A DNA stretch of 64,000 nucleotides, from positions 62,001 to 126,000 of the forward strand of contig CAMDQN010000001.1 of the NCBI GenBank assembly GCA_945905925.1, read 5' to 3'. Positions 18,039-27,700 of this stretch are shown here, piece after piece; the first letter of the stretch is position 1; each line of letters opens with the position of its first letter. The notes under the pieces are model-generated. The model was not told where the DNA came from and did not search any database. It saw only the letters and a list, made by a program, of their open reading frames with translations. Source of the stretch: Singulisphaera sp. GP187 (lineage in GTDB: Bacteria > Planctomycetota > Planctomycetia > Gemmatales > Gemmataceae). A program made the position numbers and the translations under genes.

Positions 18039-18346
18039 CTGCGGCCTTCCGCCCGATCCGACCCGGATGCGCCTTGTTGCCAAATCTTTCGGCACGTGCT
18101 TTGCCATAGTTTCCGCACTACTTTCTCGCGCAAGCGGCGGGTGTAGCACAATCGTCCAACGATTCGCCGATGAGCCACAGTCGCGTGCATGCTAATCCAC
18201 CGTTCGTGAGCGACACAAAACCGGTTTGTAGGTCCGCGAGCGTGGACTCGCGCGTCCGCAATTCAGTCTACCCCACCGCAGGCGCTGCTACAATTCGCTC
18301 TGCGTTCGTGCTGAACCGCGTACCCCTTCCAAGTGTCCGTGCTGGC
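18039..18346. other. Intergenic region upstream of rtcA
   Basis: No convincing coding sequence here. The only structure I see is a short stem CGCGAG-CGTGGA-CTCGCG at 18235-18252. An rtcA promoter is probably in this stretch, but I cannot place boxes with confidence. Confidence 0.5.
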
Positions 18347-19393
18347 ATGAGCGATGGCATGATCGAAATTGACGGCTCGGAAGGCGAAGGCGGCGGGCAG
18401 ATCCTGCGGTCCGCGCTAGCGCTCTCGATCCTCACTGGGCGGCCGTTCAAACTGACTAACATTCGCGCGAACCGCAGCAAGCCGGGACTGCAACCGCAAC
18501 ACCTCATGTGTGTGCGCGCCGCGGGTACGATCAGCGGGGCGCAGTACAAGGGCGGGGCGGTCGGGTCGTCGGTGCTGTACTTCGAGCCGGGCGCGGTGAA
18601 GTCGGGCAACTACACCTTCAGCATCGGCACCGCGGGCGCGACGTCGCTCGTGCTTCACACCGTGTACCTGCCGCTCGCGCTCAGGTGTGAAGCCGCAACC
18701 AGCGTCACCATCACCGGCGGCACTCACAACGCACACGCGCCCTGCTACCACTTCCTCGAAACGACGTGGGCCGCGTACCTCGCGCGGCTCGGCATACGCG
18801 TCGAATTGGAAATGACGCGGCCCGGTTTCTACCCGCGCGGTGGCGGCGAGATCCGCGCCGTCATTCATCCCTGTACTAAAGTGAACGGGCTATCGTTGCT
18901 CACGTGCCCGGAGTTGACCACCGCGGGCGGATTCAGCGCGTTCGCGGGACTACCGGAATCGGTCGGGAGAAAACAGGCGGGGCGTCTCTCGGTGCGGCTG
19001 AAATCGGAAGGTGTCGAGTCACACATTCCGATGGAGGAGTGGGAGGCCGCGAACCCAGGAAGTGTCGCGGCCGTGATCTTCCGACAAGCCCCGGTGCCAC
19101 CACTGTTCTTCGGGTTAGGCGAACGCGGCAAACCCTCCGAAAGCGTCGCGGATGACGCGGCCGATGAAGCCATCGCGTTCCGCGACGCGAAGTGTCCCGT
19201 CGATCCGCATTCGGCCGATCAGTTGCTGCTCCCGCTCGCATTCAGCGACGACGCGAGCGAATACAAAACATCGGAAGTCACGCGACACCTGACAACCAAC
19301 GTGGAAACTGTGCGGCAATTTGCGGATCGTGTCATTCAGATTGATGATGGAGAGGGCAAATCGGGGGTTGTGCGCGTCAACCAACGGATATAA
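18347..19393 (+). CDS. rtcA: RNA 3'-terminal phosphate cyclase
   Basis: A 348-residue RtcA that uses ATP to turn RNA 3'-phosphates into 2',3'-cyclic phosphates. The nucleotide/substrate region GEGGGQILRSALALS lies near 11-25 and RANRSKPGLQPQH near 38-50. RLGIRVELEMTRPGFYPRGGG and the catalytic His314 in TRHLTTNVETV are family hallmarks. ATG 18347 gives the normal length; ATG 18359 is a possible internal start. No rtcB or rtcR lies nearby, which is unusual compared with the classical rtcBA operon. The FtsH-like cluster begins 82 bp downstream on the same strand, separated by a family B inverted repeat, so a link to that cluster is possible but unproven. Confidence 0.92.
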   Translation: MSDGMIEIDGSEGEGGGQILRSALALSILTGRPFKLTNIRANRSKPGLQPQHLMCVRAAGTISGAQYKGGAVGSSVLYFEPGAVKSGNYTFSIGTAGATSLVLHTVYLPLALRCEAATSVTITGGTHNAHAPCYHFLETTWAAYLARLGIRVELEMTRPGFYPRGGGEIRAVIHPCTKVNGLSLLTCPELTTAGGFSAFAGLPESVGRKQAGRLSVRLKSEGVESHIPMEEWEAANPGSVAAVIFRQAPVPPLFFGLGERGKPSESVADDAADEAIAFRDAKCPVDPHSADQLLLPLAFSDDASEYKTSEVTRHLTTNVETVRQFADRVIQIDDGEGKSGVVRVNQRI

Positions 19394-19416
19394 TGCGGCG
19401 AGCAACTTCTGAATTC

Positions 19417-19460
19417 TTGCCGCTTGCGGTTTCGCGAGACTCGCGAGCCGCAAGTGGCAA
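19417..19460. repeat. Family B inverted repeat before the FtsH-like cluster
   Basis: TTGCCGCTTGCGGTTTCGCG (19417-19436) and CGCGAGCCGCAAGTGGCAA (ending 19460) form imperfect arms of about 19 bp. They lie between the rtcA stop and the radical-SAM start. Same type as 5694-5740 and 36579-36620. Confidence 0.8.
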
Positions 19461-19475
19461 TACGATGGAGCAAGG

Positions 19476-20150
19476 GTGGCCGAAGAATTGACTATGCAGA
19501 TCGCGCAGGTCGTCCCCTGCACCGAAGCCGAAGGGCCGGGCAAGCGGTTTGCGCTGTGGTTCCAGGGGTGCCCGCTGCGCTGCCCAGGGTGCTGCAACCC
19601 GGAGTTCCTCGCATTCAAGGGCGGCACGACCAAGACGCTCCGCGAAATGGCGGTGTGGATTCAGAAGGCGCGGGATGAAAGCGGCATCGAAGGGATCACG
19701 CTTCTCGGCGGCGAACCCACGTCACACGCGCCCGCCGCACTCGCGCTCGCGAAAGCGTCGCGCGAACTCGGGTTGTCTGTGATGGCCTTCAGCGGATTCA
19801 CCATCGAAGAGTTGCAGGAGCGAGCGGAACCGGACGTTGTGGAGCTGATCGGCTTGACGGATATTCTCGTCGATGGACCGTACCTTCGCGAGCAGCCCGA
19901 CACGGAGCGCCGGTGGATCGGCTCGAAGAACCAGCGCATCCACTTCTTGACGCCGCGATACTCTTATGACGAGCAGTGGCGCACGAAGAACACGTTGGAG
20001 ATTCGCGTCGTGGGGCGTGAGATCAGCGTGAATGGTTTTCCGGCCGCGAATGCTGTAGGCTTGTGGAAAGGCTGGAAGCGCAAAAAAACGGTTCCGCTAC
20101 CCGTTGTGACCGAGACGAAAAGTGCCGCTCAAGGGACCGACACGAAATGA
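19476..20150 (+). CDS. Radical SAM 4Fe-4S protein (activase-like) of the FtsH-like cluster
   Basis: A 224-residue radical S-adenosylmethionine protein. The cluster motif is GCPLRCPGC with Cys32, Cys36 and Cys39 (CxxxCxxC), followed by the GGE motif in LLGGEPTSHA near 78-87. Its compact size, early motif and WFQGCPLRC opening resemble NrdG/PflA-type activating enzymes and single-4Fe-4S-domain proteins. GTG 19476 is preferred because GGAG precedes it by 5 nt; ATG 19494 is the alternative. Its stop overlaps the next gene's ATG (ATGA), so the two are translationally coupled. It leads the FtsH-like cluster and may modify or activate a cluster protein; no glycyl-radical enzyme is nearby. Confidence 0.88.
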   Translation: MAEELTMQIAQVVPCTEAEGPGKRFALWFQGCPLRCPGCCNPEFLAFKGGTTKTLREMAVWIQKARDESGIEGITLLGGEPTSHAPAALALAKASRELGLSVMAFSGFTIEELQERAEPDVVELIGLTDILVDGPYLREQPDTERRWIGSKNQRIHFLTPRYSYDEQWRTKNTLEIRVVGREISVNGFPAANAVGLWKGWKRKKTVPLPVVTETKSAAQGTDTK

Positions 20151-21325
20151 CCCGTACCGTGCCCCCACCGACTCAACCGCCGGAACCGGACGGGCCGCGG
20201 CAGGTGTCGAAGTTCGAGTACAACCTGCTCCGCATCCTGAAATTCCTCGTCGGGCATTTTCCCGCCGACCAGGGGTTGCAACTCGTCCGCACCGCGACCA
20301 CCAAACCCGAATGCATCAGCGTGGGCGCGGTGGATCTGGTAAAGGACGTGTTGAGCAAGGCGCTGGTGTTGTTCCTCACGCGCGCCGGCGGCTGGCGGAA
20401 CGACAAGTATTTGCGGAATAACACGCCAGCAAGTGGTCGAGTCTGGGGTCGCATCCCACTCGACGAACGCACCCTTGAGTTCTCGCGCCCAGTGCTCGAC
20501 TTCCTGTTCTGGCTAACGGCCGAGAAGGTTCACGAAACGAAGCAAGCGTGGGACGCGGCCCCGAAGGCGCTCACACCGACCGACGAACTGTTCTTCGCAC
20601 TGGCCTTCGACGCGATGCGGTCGGATCCAGATGTGCTTGCGATGTTGCGGCGTAAAGACACGTTCTCGCGGAACCCATTCTGCTGGCTGACCGCACCGCA
20701 GGACGTGGCCGACCCGGAAGCGACCAAACCGCAGGCGCCCGACTTCACACCGATGTTCGGAGGTCTTCGCGCGGTCCTGTTGGAGTGCCTGCAAACGCAC
20801 TTAACACATCGTTGGATTCGCTCGGAGCGAGACAAGGGGCAACTAGGCGACTGGAAGCGGATGCGGCATCAAGGCAACGCAGAGTTCGTCGCGCTGCGCG
20901 ACTTCCTGAAGGCCGCGGAAGCCGCCCGACGCGCAGACCTTGCGAGGTTCGTGCTGCGAACCAACGCGGCCGTGCTTCAGTCTGACCTGACGCCAGTGTT
21001 CTGGACGGGTGGTTTGCAGGGTAGTGGCCCGCAGCGACTCGCTGACCGGCTCGAAACGCAGCGCGCCGCGCTCGCGTTTCCGCGACAGATGGAAACGCTC
21101 GAAGTTTGGCAGGAGCGTGCCCGCTACGTTGGGTACTTCGACGACGATTACCAGGCGAGCCAAATGTGGAAAGCCGACTGGGAAGCGGTGAATGGTGATC
21201 GCGTCGCCGCTCGCGCTCGCGCCGCGGTGGAGATGCTCGAACCGCTTCGCGGCCCGATCGCCGGCCAACCGGCCACGGGCACCGGAACACCCGGCGGCGA
21301 GAACCCCGAAGGCAGTTCCGGCTGA
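20147..21325 (+). CDS. Unknown cytosolic protein of the FtsH-like cluster
   Basis: A 392-residue soluble protein I cannot assign with confidence. It is mostly helical by composition, with Trp-rich patches such as LTRAGGWRNDKYLRN (about 78-92), LDFLFWLTAEKVHETKQAW and THRWIRSERDKGQLGDWKRM. The C-terminus is a Gly/Thr/Pro tail. It has no signal peptide or membrane helix. ATG 20147 overlaps the radical-SAM stop by four bases, so the pair is coupled. By position it could be one of the accessory 'X' domains reported with FtsH-type ternary systems. A domain search is needed to name it. Confidence 0.8.
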   Translation: MTRTVPPPTQPPEPDGPRQVSKFEYNLLRILKFLVGHFPADQGLQLVRTATTKPECISVGAVDLVKDVLSKALVLFLTRAGGWRNDKYLRNNTPASGRVWGRIPLDERTLEFSRPVLDFLFWLTAEKVHETKQAWDAAPKALTPTDELFFALAFDAMRSDPDVLAMLRRKDTFSRNPFCWLTAPQDVADPEATKPQAPDFTPMFGGLRAVLLECLQTHLTHRWIRSERDKGQLGDWKRMRHQGNAEFVALRDFLKAAEAARRADLARFVLRTNAAVLQSDLTPVFWTGGLQGSGPQRLADRLETQRAALAFPRQMETLEVWQERARYVGYFDDDYQASQMWKADWEAVNGDRVAARARAAVEMLEPLRGPIAGQPATGTGTPGGENPEGSSG

Positions 21326-21343
21326 GATTCCGAACGACGCTTT

Positions 21344-21403
21344 TGTAGGGTGGGCAGTGCCCACCTCTTCGTTAACCGAATGGTGGGCACTACCCACCCT
21401 ACA
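21344..21403. repeat. Family E inverted repeat, GTAGGGTGGGCA type
   Basis: TGTAGGGTGGGCAGTGCCCA at 21344 mirrors TGGGCACTACCCACCCTACA ending at 21403, with one mismatch in 20 pairs and nested self-complementary parts (GGGCAGTGCCC). The last bases join AAGGAG, the ribosome site of the next gene. A stem here would place that site at its foot. Confidence 0.88.
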
Positions 21404-21413
21404 AGGAGAAGAC

Positions 21414-21986
21414 ATGAGCCGCGCCTACCGCATTACCGTGAAAGAATCCGAGACCCGCAATCTCAAGGCCGGGGACGAGATCTGCACGGAACTCGAAATC
21501 CTCGAAATCCTGCCGCCCGAAGACATGGCCACGCTCCTCAAAGAGGAACTGAAAAAGCGCGGCTTTGAAGAGCAAGACGACGGCACGATGGTCCGTAAGG
21601 ACGGCGAACTGACGGTGAAGATCGACCCGTGCTCGGGCGAGGTTTCTGTCAAAGCCGAGACCGAAGAAACCGTGAACCAGGAAGCGAAGCGCGAGGCCAC
21701 CGGCTTCAACGACGTCGGCCCCAACGAGAAGAACCTCCGCGAGAAAGTCAAAGACCAACTCAAGCAAGACCTCGACAAGAAGTTCGACCAGGAGCAGTCG
21801 CGGCTTCAGGGCAAAGCGACCGAGGCGCTCGAAAAGCACCTGCAAGACCTTCAGCCCGAGATCAGCGAAGTCGTGAACCAGGTGACCCGCGACGCGCTCA
21901 AGCAGAAGGCCCAACAGATAGGCACCGTGAAGGAGATCAGCGAAGACGCCGAAAGCGGTTCGCTCACGATCAAGGTCGAAGTTTAG
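21414..21986 (+). CDS. Unknown coiled-coil-type protein of the FtsH-like cluster
   Basis: A 190-residue acidic soluble protein. The first 80 residues alternate strand- and helix-like segments (RAYRITVKESETRNL, then DMATLLKEELKKRGFEEQDD). Residues from about 98 to 170 are highly charged and helical (LREKVKDQLKQDLDKKFDQE), probably a coiled coil. The last residues GSLTIKVEV end in a strand. ATG 21414 follows AAGGAG. Neighbours are the unknown 392-residue protein and the FtsH-like peptidase. It could be an adaptor for the AAA+ ring, by analogy with coiled-coil adaptors; that is inference. Confidence 0.8.
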   Translation: MSRAYRITVKESETRNLKAGDEICTELEILEILPPEDMATLLKEELKKRGFEEQDDGTMVRKDGELTVKIDPCSGEVSVKAETEETVNQEAKREATGFNDVGPNEKNLREKVKDQLKQDLDKKFDQEQSRLQGKATEALEKHLQDLQPEISEVVNQVTRDALKQKAQQIGTVKEISEDAESGSLTIKVEV

Positions 21987-21989
21987 TGT

Positions 21990-22103
21990 TCGGTGTTTGG
22001 TGTTTAGTGTTTCGAGAACAGGTCGGGGTCATTTCTCCACCCTGTTCAGCCACTCAACGCTGAAGCCAAACGGGTCGTGACTAAAAACTAAACACAAAAC
22101 ACC
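21990..22103. repeat. Inverted repeat of GTGTTTGG/AAACAC type flanking the FtsH-like start
   Basis: TGGTGTTTAGTG near 21999 is complementary to ACTAAACACAAAACACC ending at 22103, with imperfect arms of about 19 bp around an 80-nt loop. The right arm ends 4 bp before the ATG of the FtsH-like gene. No clear ribosome site is present there. Confidence 0.6.
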
Positions 22104-22107
22104 ATCT

Positions 22108-24330
22108 ATGAGCATCACCATCACGGAAAAAGACCTGCCTTCCGCACTCACACCCGTGGAGGCGGTGGAAGCAGCATACAGTCAGGAACTCGCGGAGGTG
22201 GCGAGCAAGCTCATCCGCGGACTGCCCACACTCATCGAGTGCGACAAGGAACTCGCGCCGTACCTGTTCATGAACGTGCGCGACCGACTACGCCAGGCCA
22301 AACTGCAGTGCATCTATCTCGACGGGCGGCAACGCGACCCGCAACAAGGCGCGCTGCCGATGGGCCTTATCGGAACCATGATCGCGCAACTGCGCGACGC
22401 GGTCCGCGGAGCCACCGAGCGCCGCGTCGTCGTCCTGCCGCACCTCGACCTGCTCACCACGAGCCAGGGCGGGCTGACCGGCGAAGCACGCGAAGTGATT
22501 CCGCTCCTCTACGAGAACCCGGAACTGGTTTGGTTGGGCTTCAAGGATCCGTCGTTCCCGCTGCCGAAAGTCATCGAGAACCTCTTCCCGCACTGGTTGA
22601 GCATCCTCGGCATCTCGCGCAATCGACTGCGACACCTCATCACACAGAAAGAGTCACGGAAGTTCGGCAAGGACTTCTCGCCATGGCAGCTCTACAAGTA
22701 CGTCTCCGGTGTGAACGCGGTGCGCCTCCGCAGGTTGCTCTCGACCCTCGAGGGCGAAGACTACCCCGCTGACCCCAAGCGCGCGTACCATCAGGTGCGG
22801 CAATCCACCCTCAGCGGGAACATGGAGATTCCGTCCGTCGATCTCGAAAAGGAGATCGGCGGCTACAAGAAAGTGAAGTCGAAGCTCCAGAGCGAAATCC
22901 TCGACACGCTCTCGAAGCGCGACCGCGCGACCGACGCGGAGGAGATTGCGCGACTTGAAGAACTGATCCCGCGCGGCATGATCTTCTGGGGGCCGCCCGG
23001 TACCGGTAAGACGTACTTCGCGAAGGCCATCGCCGCCAGCATCGGGGCCGCGATCACCATTGTGAGCGGTCCCGAACTGAAGTCGAAGTGGGTCGGTGAG
23101 AGCGAAGAGAACCTGCGCCAGATCTTCCACAAGGCCAGGCAGTCAGCCCCGTCGATTATCGTGTTCGACGAAATCGACTCGTTCGCGACCGCGCGCGGTA
23201 CCTACACCGGCAGCGGCGTCGAACACTCGATGGTCAACCAACTGCTCACCGAAATGGACGGCTTCCACAAAGACGAACTCGTCTTCGTGGTCGGCACGAC
23301 CAACTTCGTGGAGTCGCTCGACCCCGCCCTCCTCCGCCCGGGTCGGTTCGAATTCCACATCCACATTCCGTACCCGGATGACGAGGACCGGAAGGCCATC
23401 TTCGAGATCTACAACAAGAAGATGAAGTTGCAGTTCACCGAAGAAGCGATGGAGTACGCGGTCAACCGCACCGGCAACCGGTACATGACAGCCACCGGCA
23501 CCGCGTTCAGCGGCGACCACGTCAACGCCATCTGCCGCTCGGTGGCGCGCCTCCGCATGCGCGAGGACGTGAAGGGCGATACCACGCCGAAGCTGATCGA
23601 GAAGGCGCTGACCGAGTTCGACGAGAAAGTGGAGTTGCACGAGAAGGACTTGCCGATCGTCGCGACGCACGAAGCCGGACACTTCTTGGTGTCCATCTTC
23701 TGCCCGCACCACGCGCCGCCCGAAAAGGTGACGATCCAGAGCGACATGCCGTGGGCACCATTCTTCACGCAGTTCAAGCACGAGAAGAAGCGGATCGGTA
23801 TGAGCCGGCTCGAACTGCTCGACATTCTCACCGTACTCTACGGCGGCATCGAAGCCGAGCGTCTGCTGTGCGGCGATGTCTCCACCGGCGCGAGCGGCAT
23901 GGGCAGTCCCGGCTCGGACCTGTACCGCGCCTCCGATATCGCGGAGATGCTCGTCGAGGTGTGCGGTATGAGTAACCTCGCCGCGCCGCTGCGGTCATTC
24001 CACGACCACGAAGGCAAGCGCGTGGTCCTGTCCGGGTCGATGGCCGAGGCGATTGACCGGCAGGTGAACACGATCATCGTGGAGGCACAAGCGAAGGCCT
24101 CCGCGATCCTTCTGAAGCACAAAGCCGACCTCATCAAGATTCGCGACGAACTGATGAAGGTGAAGACGATCGAGGGCGATCGCACACGCGACATCATCGA
24201 GGAACTGCGGGAGAAGTACCCTAAGGATGTGGGCGCACCTGGCCCGGAAGTGAAACTCGGTAGCGGCGCGGGCACCACGACCGACGCTACCAGCGCCGAG
24301 AAGAAGATCACGAAGAAGAAAGACGAGTAA
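22108..24330 (+). CDS. Soluble FtsH-like AAA+ zinc metallopeptidase
   Basis: A 740-residue ATP-dependent protease with the FtsH core but no membrane helix. Residues 1-260 form a divergent domain that looks like a degenerate AAA module (VVVLPHLDLL; PELVWLGFKDPSFPLP), reminiscent of Ycf46-like proteins. The active AAA+ domain has Walker A GPPGTGKT (295-302), Walker B VFDEID (352-357), GTTN sensor 1 and RPGRFEF with the arginine finger. The peptidase has HEAGH (521-525) and a third zinc ligand Asp604 in GSDLYRASDIAEM, so both activities should be intact. The C-terminus is Lys-rich. It is the central enzyme of the 19476-31819 cluster. Housekeeping FtsH has two N-terminal membrane helices, so this is a specialised paralogue. 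Confidence 0.92.
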   Translation: MSITITEKDLPSALTPVEAVEAAYSQELAEVASKLIRGLPTLIECDKELAPYLFMNVRDRLRQAKLQCIYLDGRQRDPQQGALPMGLIGTMIAQLRDAVRGATERRVVVLPHLDLLTTSQGGLTGEAREVIPLLYENPELVWLGFKDPSFPLPKVIENLFPHWLSILGISRNRLRHLITQKESRKFGKDFSPWQLYKYVSGVNAVRLRRLLSTLEGEDYPADPKRAYHQVRQSTLSGNMEIPSVDLEKEIGGYKKVKSKLQSEILDTLSKRDRATDAEEIARLEELIPRGMIFWGPPGTGKTYFAKAIAASIGAAITIVSGPELKSKWVGESEENLRQIFHKARQSAPSIIVFDEIDSFATARGTYTGSGVEHSMVNQLLTEMDGFHKDELVFVVGTTNFVESLDPALLRPGRFEFHIHIPYPDDEDRKAIFEIYNKKMKLQFTEEAMEYAVNRTGNRYMTATGTAFSGDHVNAICRSVARLRMREDVKGDTTPKLIEKALTEFDEKVELHEKDLPIVATHEAGHFLVSIFCPHHAPPEKVTIQSDMPWAPFFTQFKHEKKRIGMSRLELLDILTVLYGGIEAERLLCGDVSTGASGMGSPGSDLYRASDIAEMLVEVCGMSNLAAPLRSFHDHEGKRVVLSGSMAEAIDRQVNTIIVEAQAKASAILLKHKADLIKIRDELMKVKTIEGDRTRDIIEELREKYPKDVGAPGPEVKLGSGAGTTTDATSAEKKITKKKDE

Positions 24331-24334
24331 CGCC

Positions 24335-24405
24335 TCTTGTTAGCCGCAACCCCGGAGGGGTGCGCGAAAGTTCCGCGCACCCCTCCGGGGTTGCGGCTAA
24401 CAAGA
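24335..24405. repeat. Perfect 32-bp palindrome after the FtsH-like gene (family D)
   Basis: The left arm 24335-24366 starts TCTTGTTAGCCGCAACCCCG. The right arm 24374-24405 is its exact reverse complement, with a 7-nt loop AAAGTTC. This is the longest perfect stem in the window. It lies 4 bp after the FtsH-like stop and 22 bp before the next start. Confidence 0.95.
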
Positions 24406-24427
24406 CAAACAATACGCAGGAGAATAC

Positions 24428-24685
24428 ATGGCCGAAATGATTATCATGCTCCGGCGCGACCCGAACACCGGCAAGCAGAACATCATCATCAAACTCGACT
24501 CGGAGCCGGACGCGTTGCCGATCGAGCACGAGCAGATGCACAAGGCGCTCGCCGAGAAGGTTCTTGGCCGGAAGCTCGATGACAACGACGAAATCATCGT
24601 CGAGCGAGAGAGCGAGCAGCAACCCACCGGCCCGGTGTCGCAGCCCAACGAGCCGCAGAAACAGAAGCAGAGCAACAAAGGATAA
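24428..24685 (+). CDS. Small unknown protein, possibly beta-grasp, of the FtsH-like cluster
   Basis: An 85-residue protein. Residues 3-62 suggest a strand-strand-helix-strand order: EMIIMLRRD, NIIIKLDSE, HEQMHKALAEKVLG and EIIVERE. That order would suit a small ubiquitin- or YukD-like beta-grasp core, but this is a reading by eye only. Residues 63-85 are a Gln/Pro/Lys-rich tail. ATG 24428 has AGGAG upstream. It sits between the protease and the two giant paralogues. A tag, adaptor or small regulatory subunit is a reasonable guess. I do not recognise the family with certainty. Confidence 0.75.
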   Translation: MAEMIIMLRRDPNTGKQNIIIKLDSEPDALPIEHEQMHKALAEKVLGRKLDDNDEIIVERESEQQPTGPVSQPNEPQKQKQSNKG

Positions 24686-24698
24686 CCCCAGCACAACC

Positions 24699-24720
24699 CC
24701 CACCCATCGCAATGGGTGGG
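24699..24720. repeat. Short GC hairpin CCCACCCAT / ATGGGTGGG
   Basis: Nine perfect pairs around CGCA, 13 bp after the small protein's stop and about 50 bp before the next start. No T-run follows, so it is a weak terminator candidate, or an attenuating or RNA-stabilising stem. Confidence 0.7.
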
Positions 24721-24770
24721 CGTGATGCGATATCCACTTTCGGTCAAGCCACCAAGCACAGTAGAAGCCA

Positions 24771-27700
24771 ATGATCCTTCTGTTCCCCAACCTCGACACG
24801 ATCCGATTGGCACTCACCAGCGGCATCGTTCCCGCCGACGTCACGCTCACGCCCGCGGCAGTCAGCTTCAACGCCGAGGGGAAGATCTACGTCGAGCCGA
24901 CCGCGAACCTCTCGCGCGCGGTCACCAAGAACCTCGACCGCATCGGCGTGAAAGGCTCGAAGCGCCACGCCTCCGACGACCCCCAAGAAGTCACCTGCTG
25001 GCCGCAGTTGCTCCCGGTCACACGCGACACCGCGGCGCCCACCATCTCGAATCAGGCACCGGTTCTCTTCGAACTTGAGAAACCCGAAGACCTGTCCAGT
25101 CTGGTCGCGGAGATGTTGCGGTTGGGGAACGACCGGCAGGGTTTCCGGTGGTTCGCGGCCGACGGCGACAGTGAGAGCAAGCGAGTCCTGCTCCGCGTCA
25201 TCGGCCCGCCATACTACACGCTGCTCCGCGCGATTGACAAGGATTCGTCCGGCACTGCAGGAACCGTGCGTGCCTACCTGGAACGCGCGCCACGCGTGTG
25301 GGTCGAAGTCGGGCACACGCTCCCGCTCGCGTCGCAACTGCGCGTCGCCGACAAGCAACTCTTGTTGATCCGCGAACCGCGTGAATGGCTCTACCTGGAC
25401 GAATCGCCGTTCCAGGATGTCTACGACATCATGCAGTTCAAGTTGCCGGCATCGCCGGTCGGCTGGACCGAAGCCAAAGCGCCCAAGAAGATGTCCGTTC
25501 CGCTGAGGCTCACCGCGGGCAGCGGGAACGAAACCGCCGAACTGTGGGTGCTGCGCGAGAACGCGGTCGAGCAACTCGACACGCTCGTGCGTGACTCCGA
25601 TGAACGGTTGCTTCAGAGGCTCATGTTCGCGGTCGCCACCGACGCGAAGGGCGCGAGCACAGTCATCCTCCGCGTGCGGCCGTCGAAACTCACGCCTCCG
25701 GTACTCGCGATCGACAACGCGATCGCGTTCAAGCCGTTCTTGAAGCTCCCGAACCTGTTCCTGCCCGTCGGGCGCCGGCTGCACCCAACGCTGCGGCGCG
25801 ACGCGGTGCGCAAGCTCCTCGCCGACGACGCGGATCAAGTGGTGTGGCTCTACCCCGACGACAAGAACGGGTTCGTGCCGGAGTTCGTGCCGGACGCCGC
25901 GTTCCGCTCGCTCGAAGACTGGGTCGATTACGTCATTGAAGCGGAACAGCAACCGCTCGCCGCGTGGATCGAAGCGACGCGATTCGACTTCGACCACTTC
26001 GTCTGCAAGGACGTGGGCGGCCCAAAGACCAAGCCGGATAAATCTGACAAAGACCCGAAGGATCAGGACGACGTGAAGGCGCCGAAAGGCGGCGCGGCAC
26101 CAAAGGCCGGCGCAAAGGGCAAACCGACAGCGACCAAGCCGACAGCGACGGCCGAGTTCCTGCCGCCGGTCGAAGATGTGAAGAAGCCGAACGAGTGGAA
26201 GATTAAGGCGACCGAGTTGGAAGGGCAGTTCCTCGCGGTCGAAGGGTCGCTCGATTCACCGGAGCGGCAAGCGATCTGGCCGGAACTCGCGGCGGCATAC
26301 GCCGGCGCGAAGGAACCGATGGACGCGGCCATCTGCTGGCTCGACGCGCTTTGGGATTCGGACCCGCTGCCCCCGGAGTGGCTGGCGGGATGGGTCCGGA
26401 GCGAACTGCCGGACCACAAAAGCGCGACCATCAAGGCCGACGAGTACGACAAGCTCCTGAACCACACCGGCACGGGGTTGGCCGAGTCGCGCGCCGTGGT
26501 GTCCGCGTTCCTGTGGCTCGCGGCTCAGAACCCGGTTCCGCAGTGGCTCCTCACGCGGCTCCCCGCGGTCCAGAGCTACATGGAAACGCACGACAGTTCA
26601 CTGCCGGTGCGGGCTGTATGGCTCGTTGGCTTCAGGCTCGCGCAACTCTCCGGCGCCGACGTGCTGGGCCTCGCTCGCGTCCGCGACCGGCTGCTGAAGC
26701 GGTTGCTCGAACAGGGGCTGCAGGCCGAGCGCGACCTGCCGTACTTCCTCCGCGTCGCCGGTGTGAAGGACTCGGAGCGCATGCGCGTCGTGCGAGACAA
26801 GTCGATGGAGTTGCACGGGACGATCCGCAAGTGGCTCGACGATACCGCCGCGGTGCAGAAGAACGAGCACATCAAGACGAACCACCCGCTCGTGGACCTG
26901 CTGTTCGCGTTCGCGGTCGCAAAGCTCGGCGAAACGACACAGGCGAAGAAACTCCTCGACGACGCGAAGAAGGTGCTCGAAAAGCCGATCCCGACCTCGT
27001 GGCAGGACAACAAGCTGTTCGAGAACGTGGTGTCCGCGGTCGCGAGCAACTTCATGTACAAGGCGTACAAGTACCGCGTCGAGCAGGTGCTGGCCGGCAA
27101 GCAACCGACCGGTCAGTTGTCCGCGGAACTCACGGCCGAACTCGAAGAACTCGCGAACAAGGCGCGGACCGTCGGCACCAACAACCCGTTCCTGCGCGGC
27201 GAGTACGTCATCGGGCGTCTCCGCGAGCAATCGCGCATCCTCGAACCGCAAGAGCGGCTCGACCCGTACAGTTACTGGACCAAGAACCAGGATCCGCTGA
27301 AAAAGGAACTCGCGGATCTGCACACTGTCAAGGATCCGAACAAGCTCGCGGCCCGCATCCGCAAGCTCTACACGGACGGTGTCACCGGGAAGACGCTCAA
27401 GGAAGTGCAGTTCCACGTGTTGCACGAAGGGCTACCACTCGCGGCCCGCGGGAGCGAGAACTTCACCGTCGAGCTTCTCGCGCTAGTGCCCGCGGCGCTG
27501 CAAGGCACCGGTGCGGCTAACGAATCGCCGGACCTGCCGAAGAAGCAGGGCGAGTTACTGGAACGCGCGATGTTCCACGCGGGGCACTTCAACCGCGACG
27601 ACCTCGTAAAGAAGTTCGTGGACGACTTTACCACGCTCGTCCACTCGAAGCCGCAGGACATGCGGTTCAAGTTGATCAACGTGGTCGCGGGCCAGTGCAT

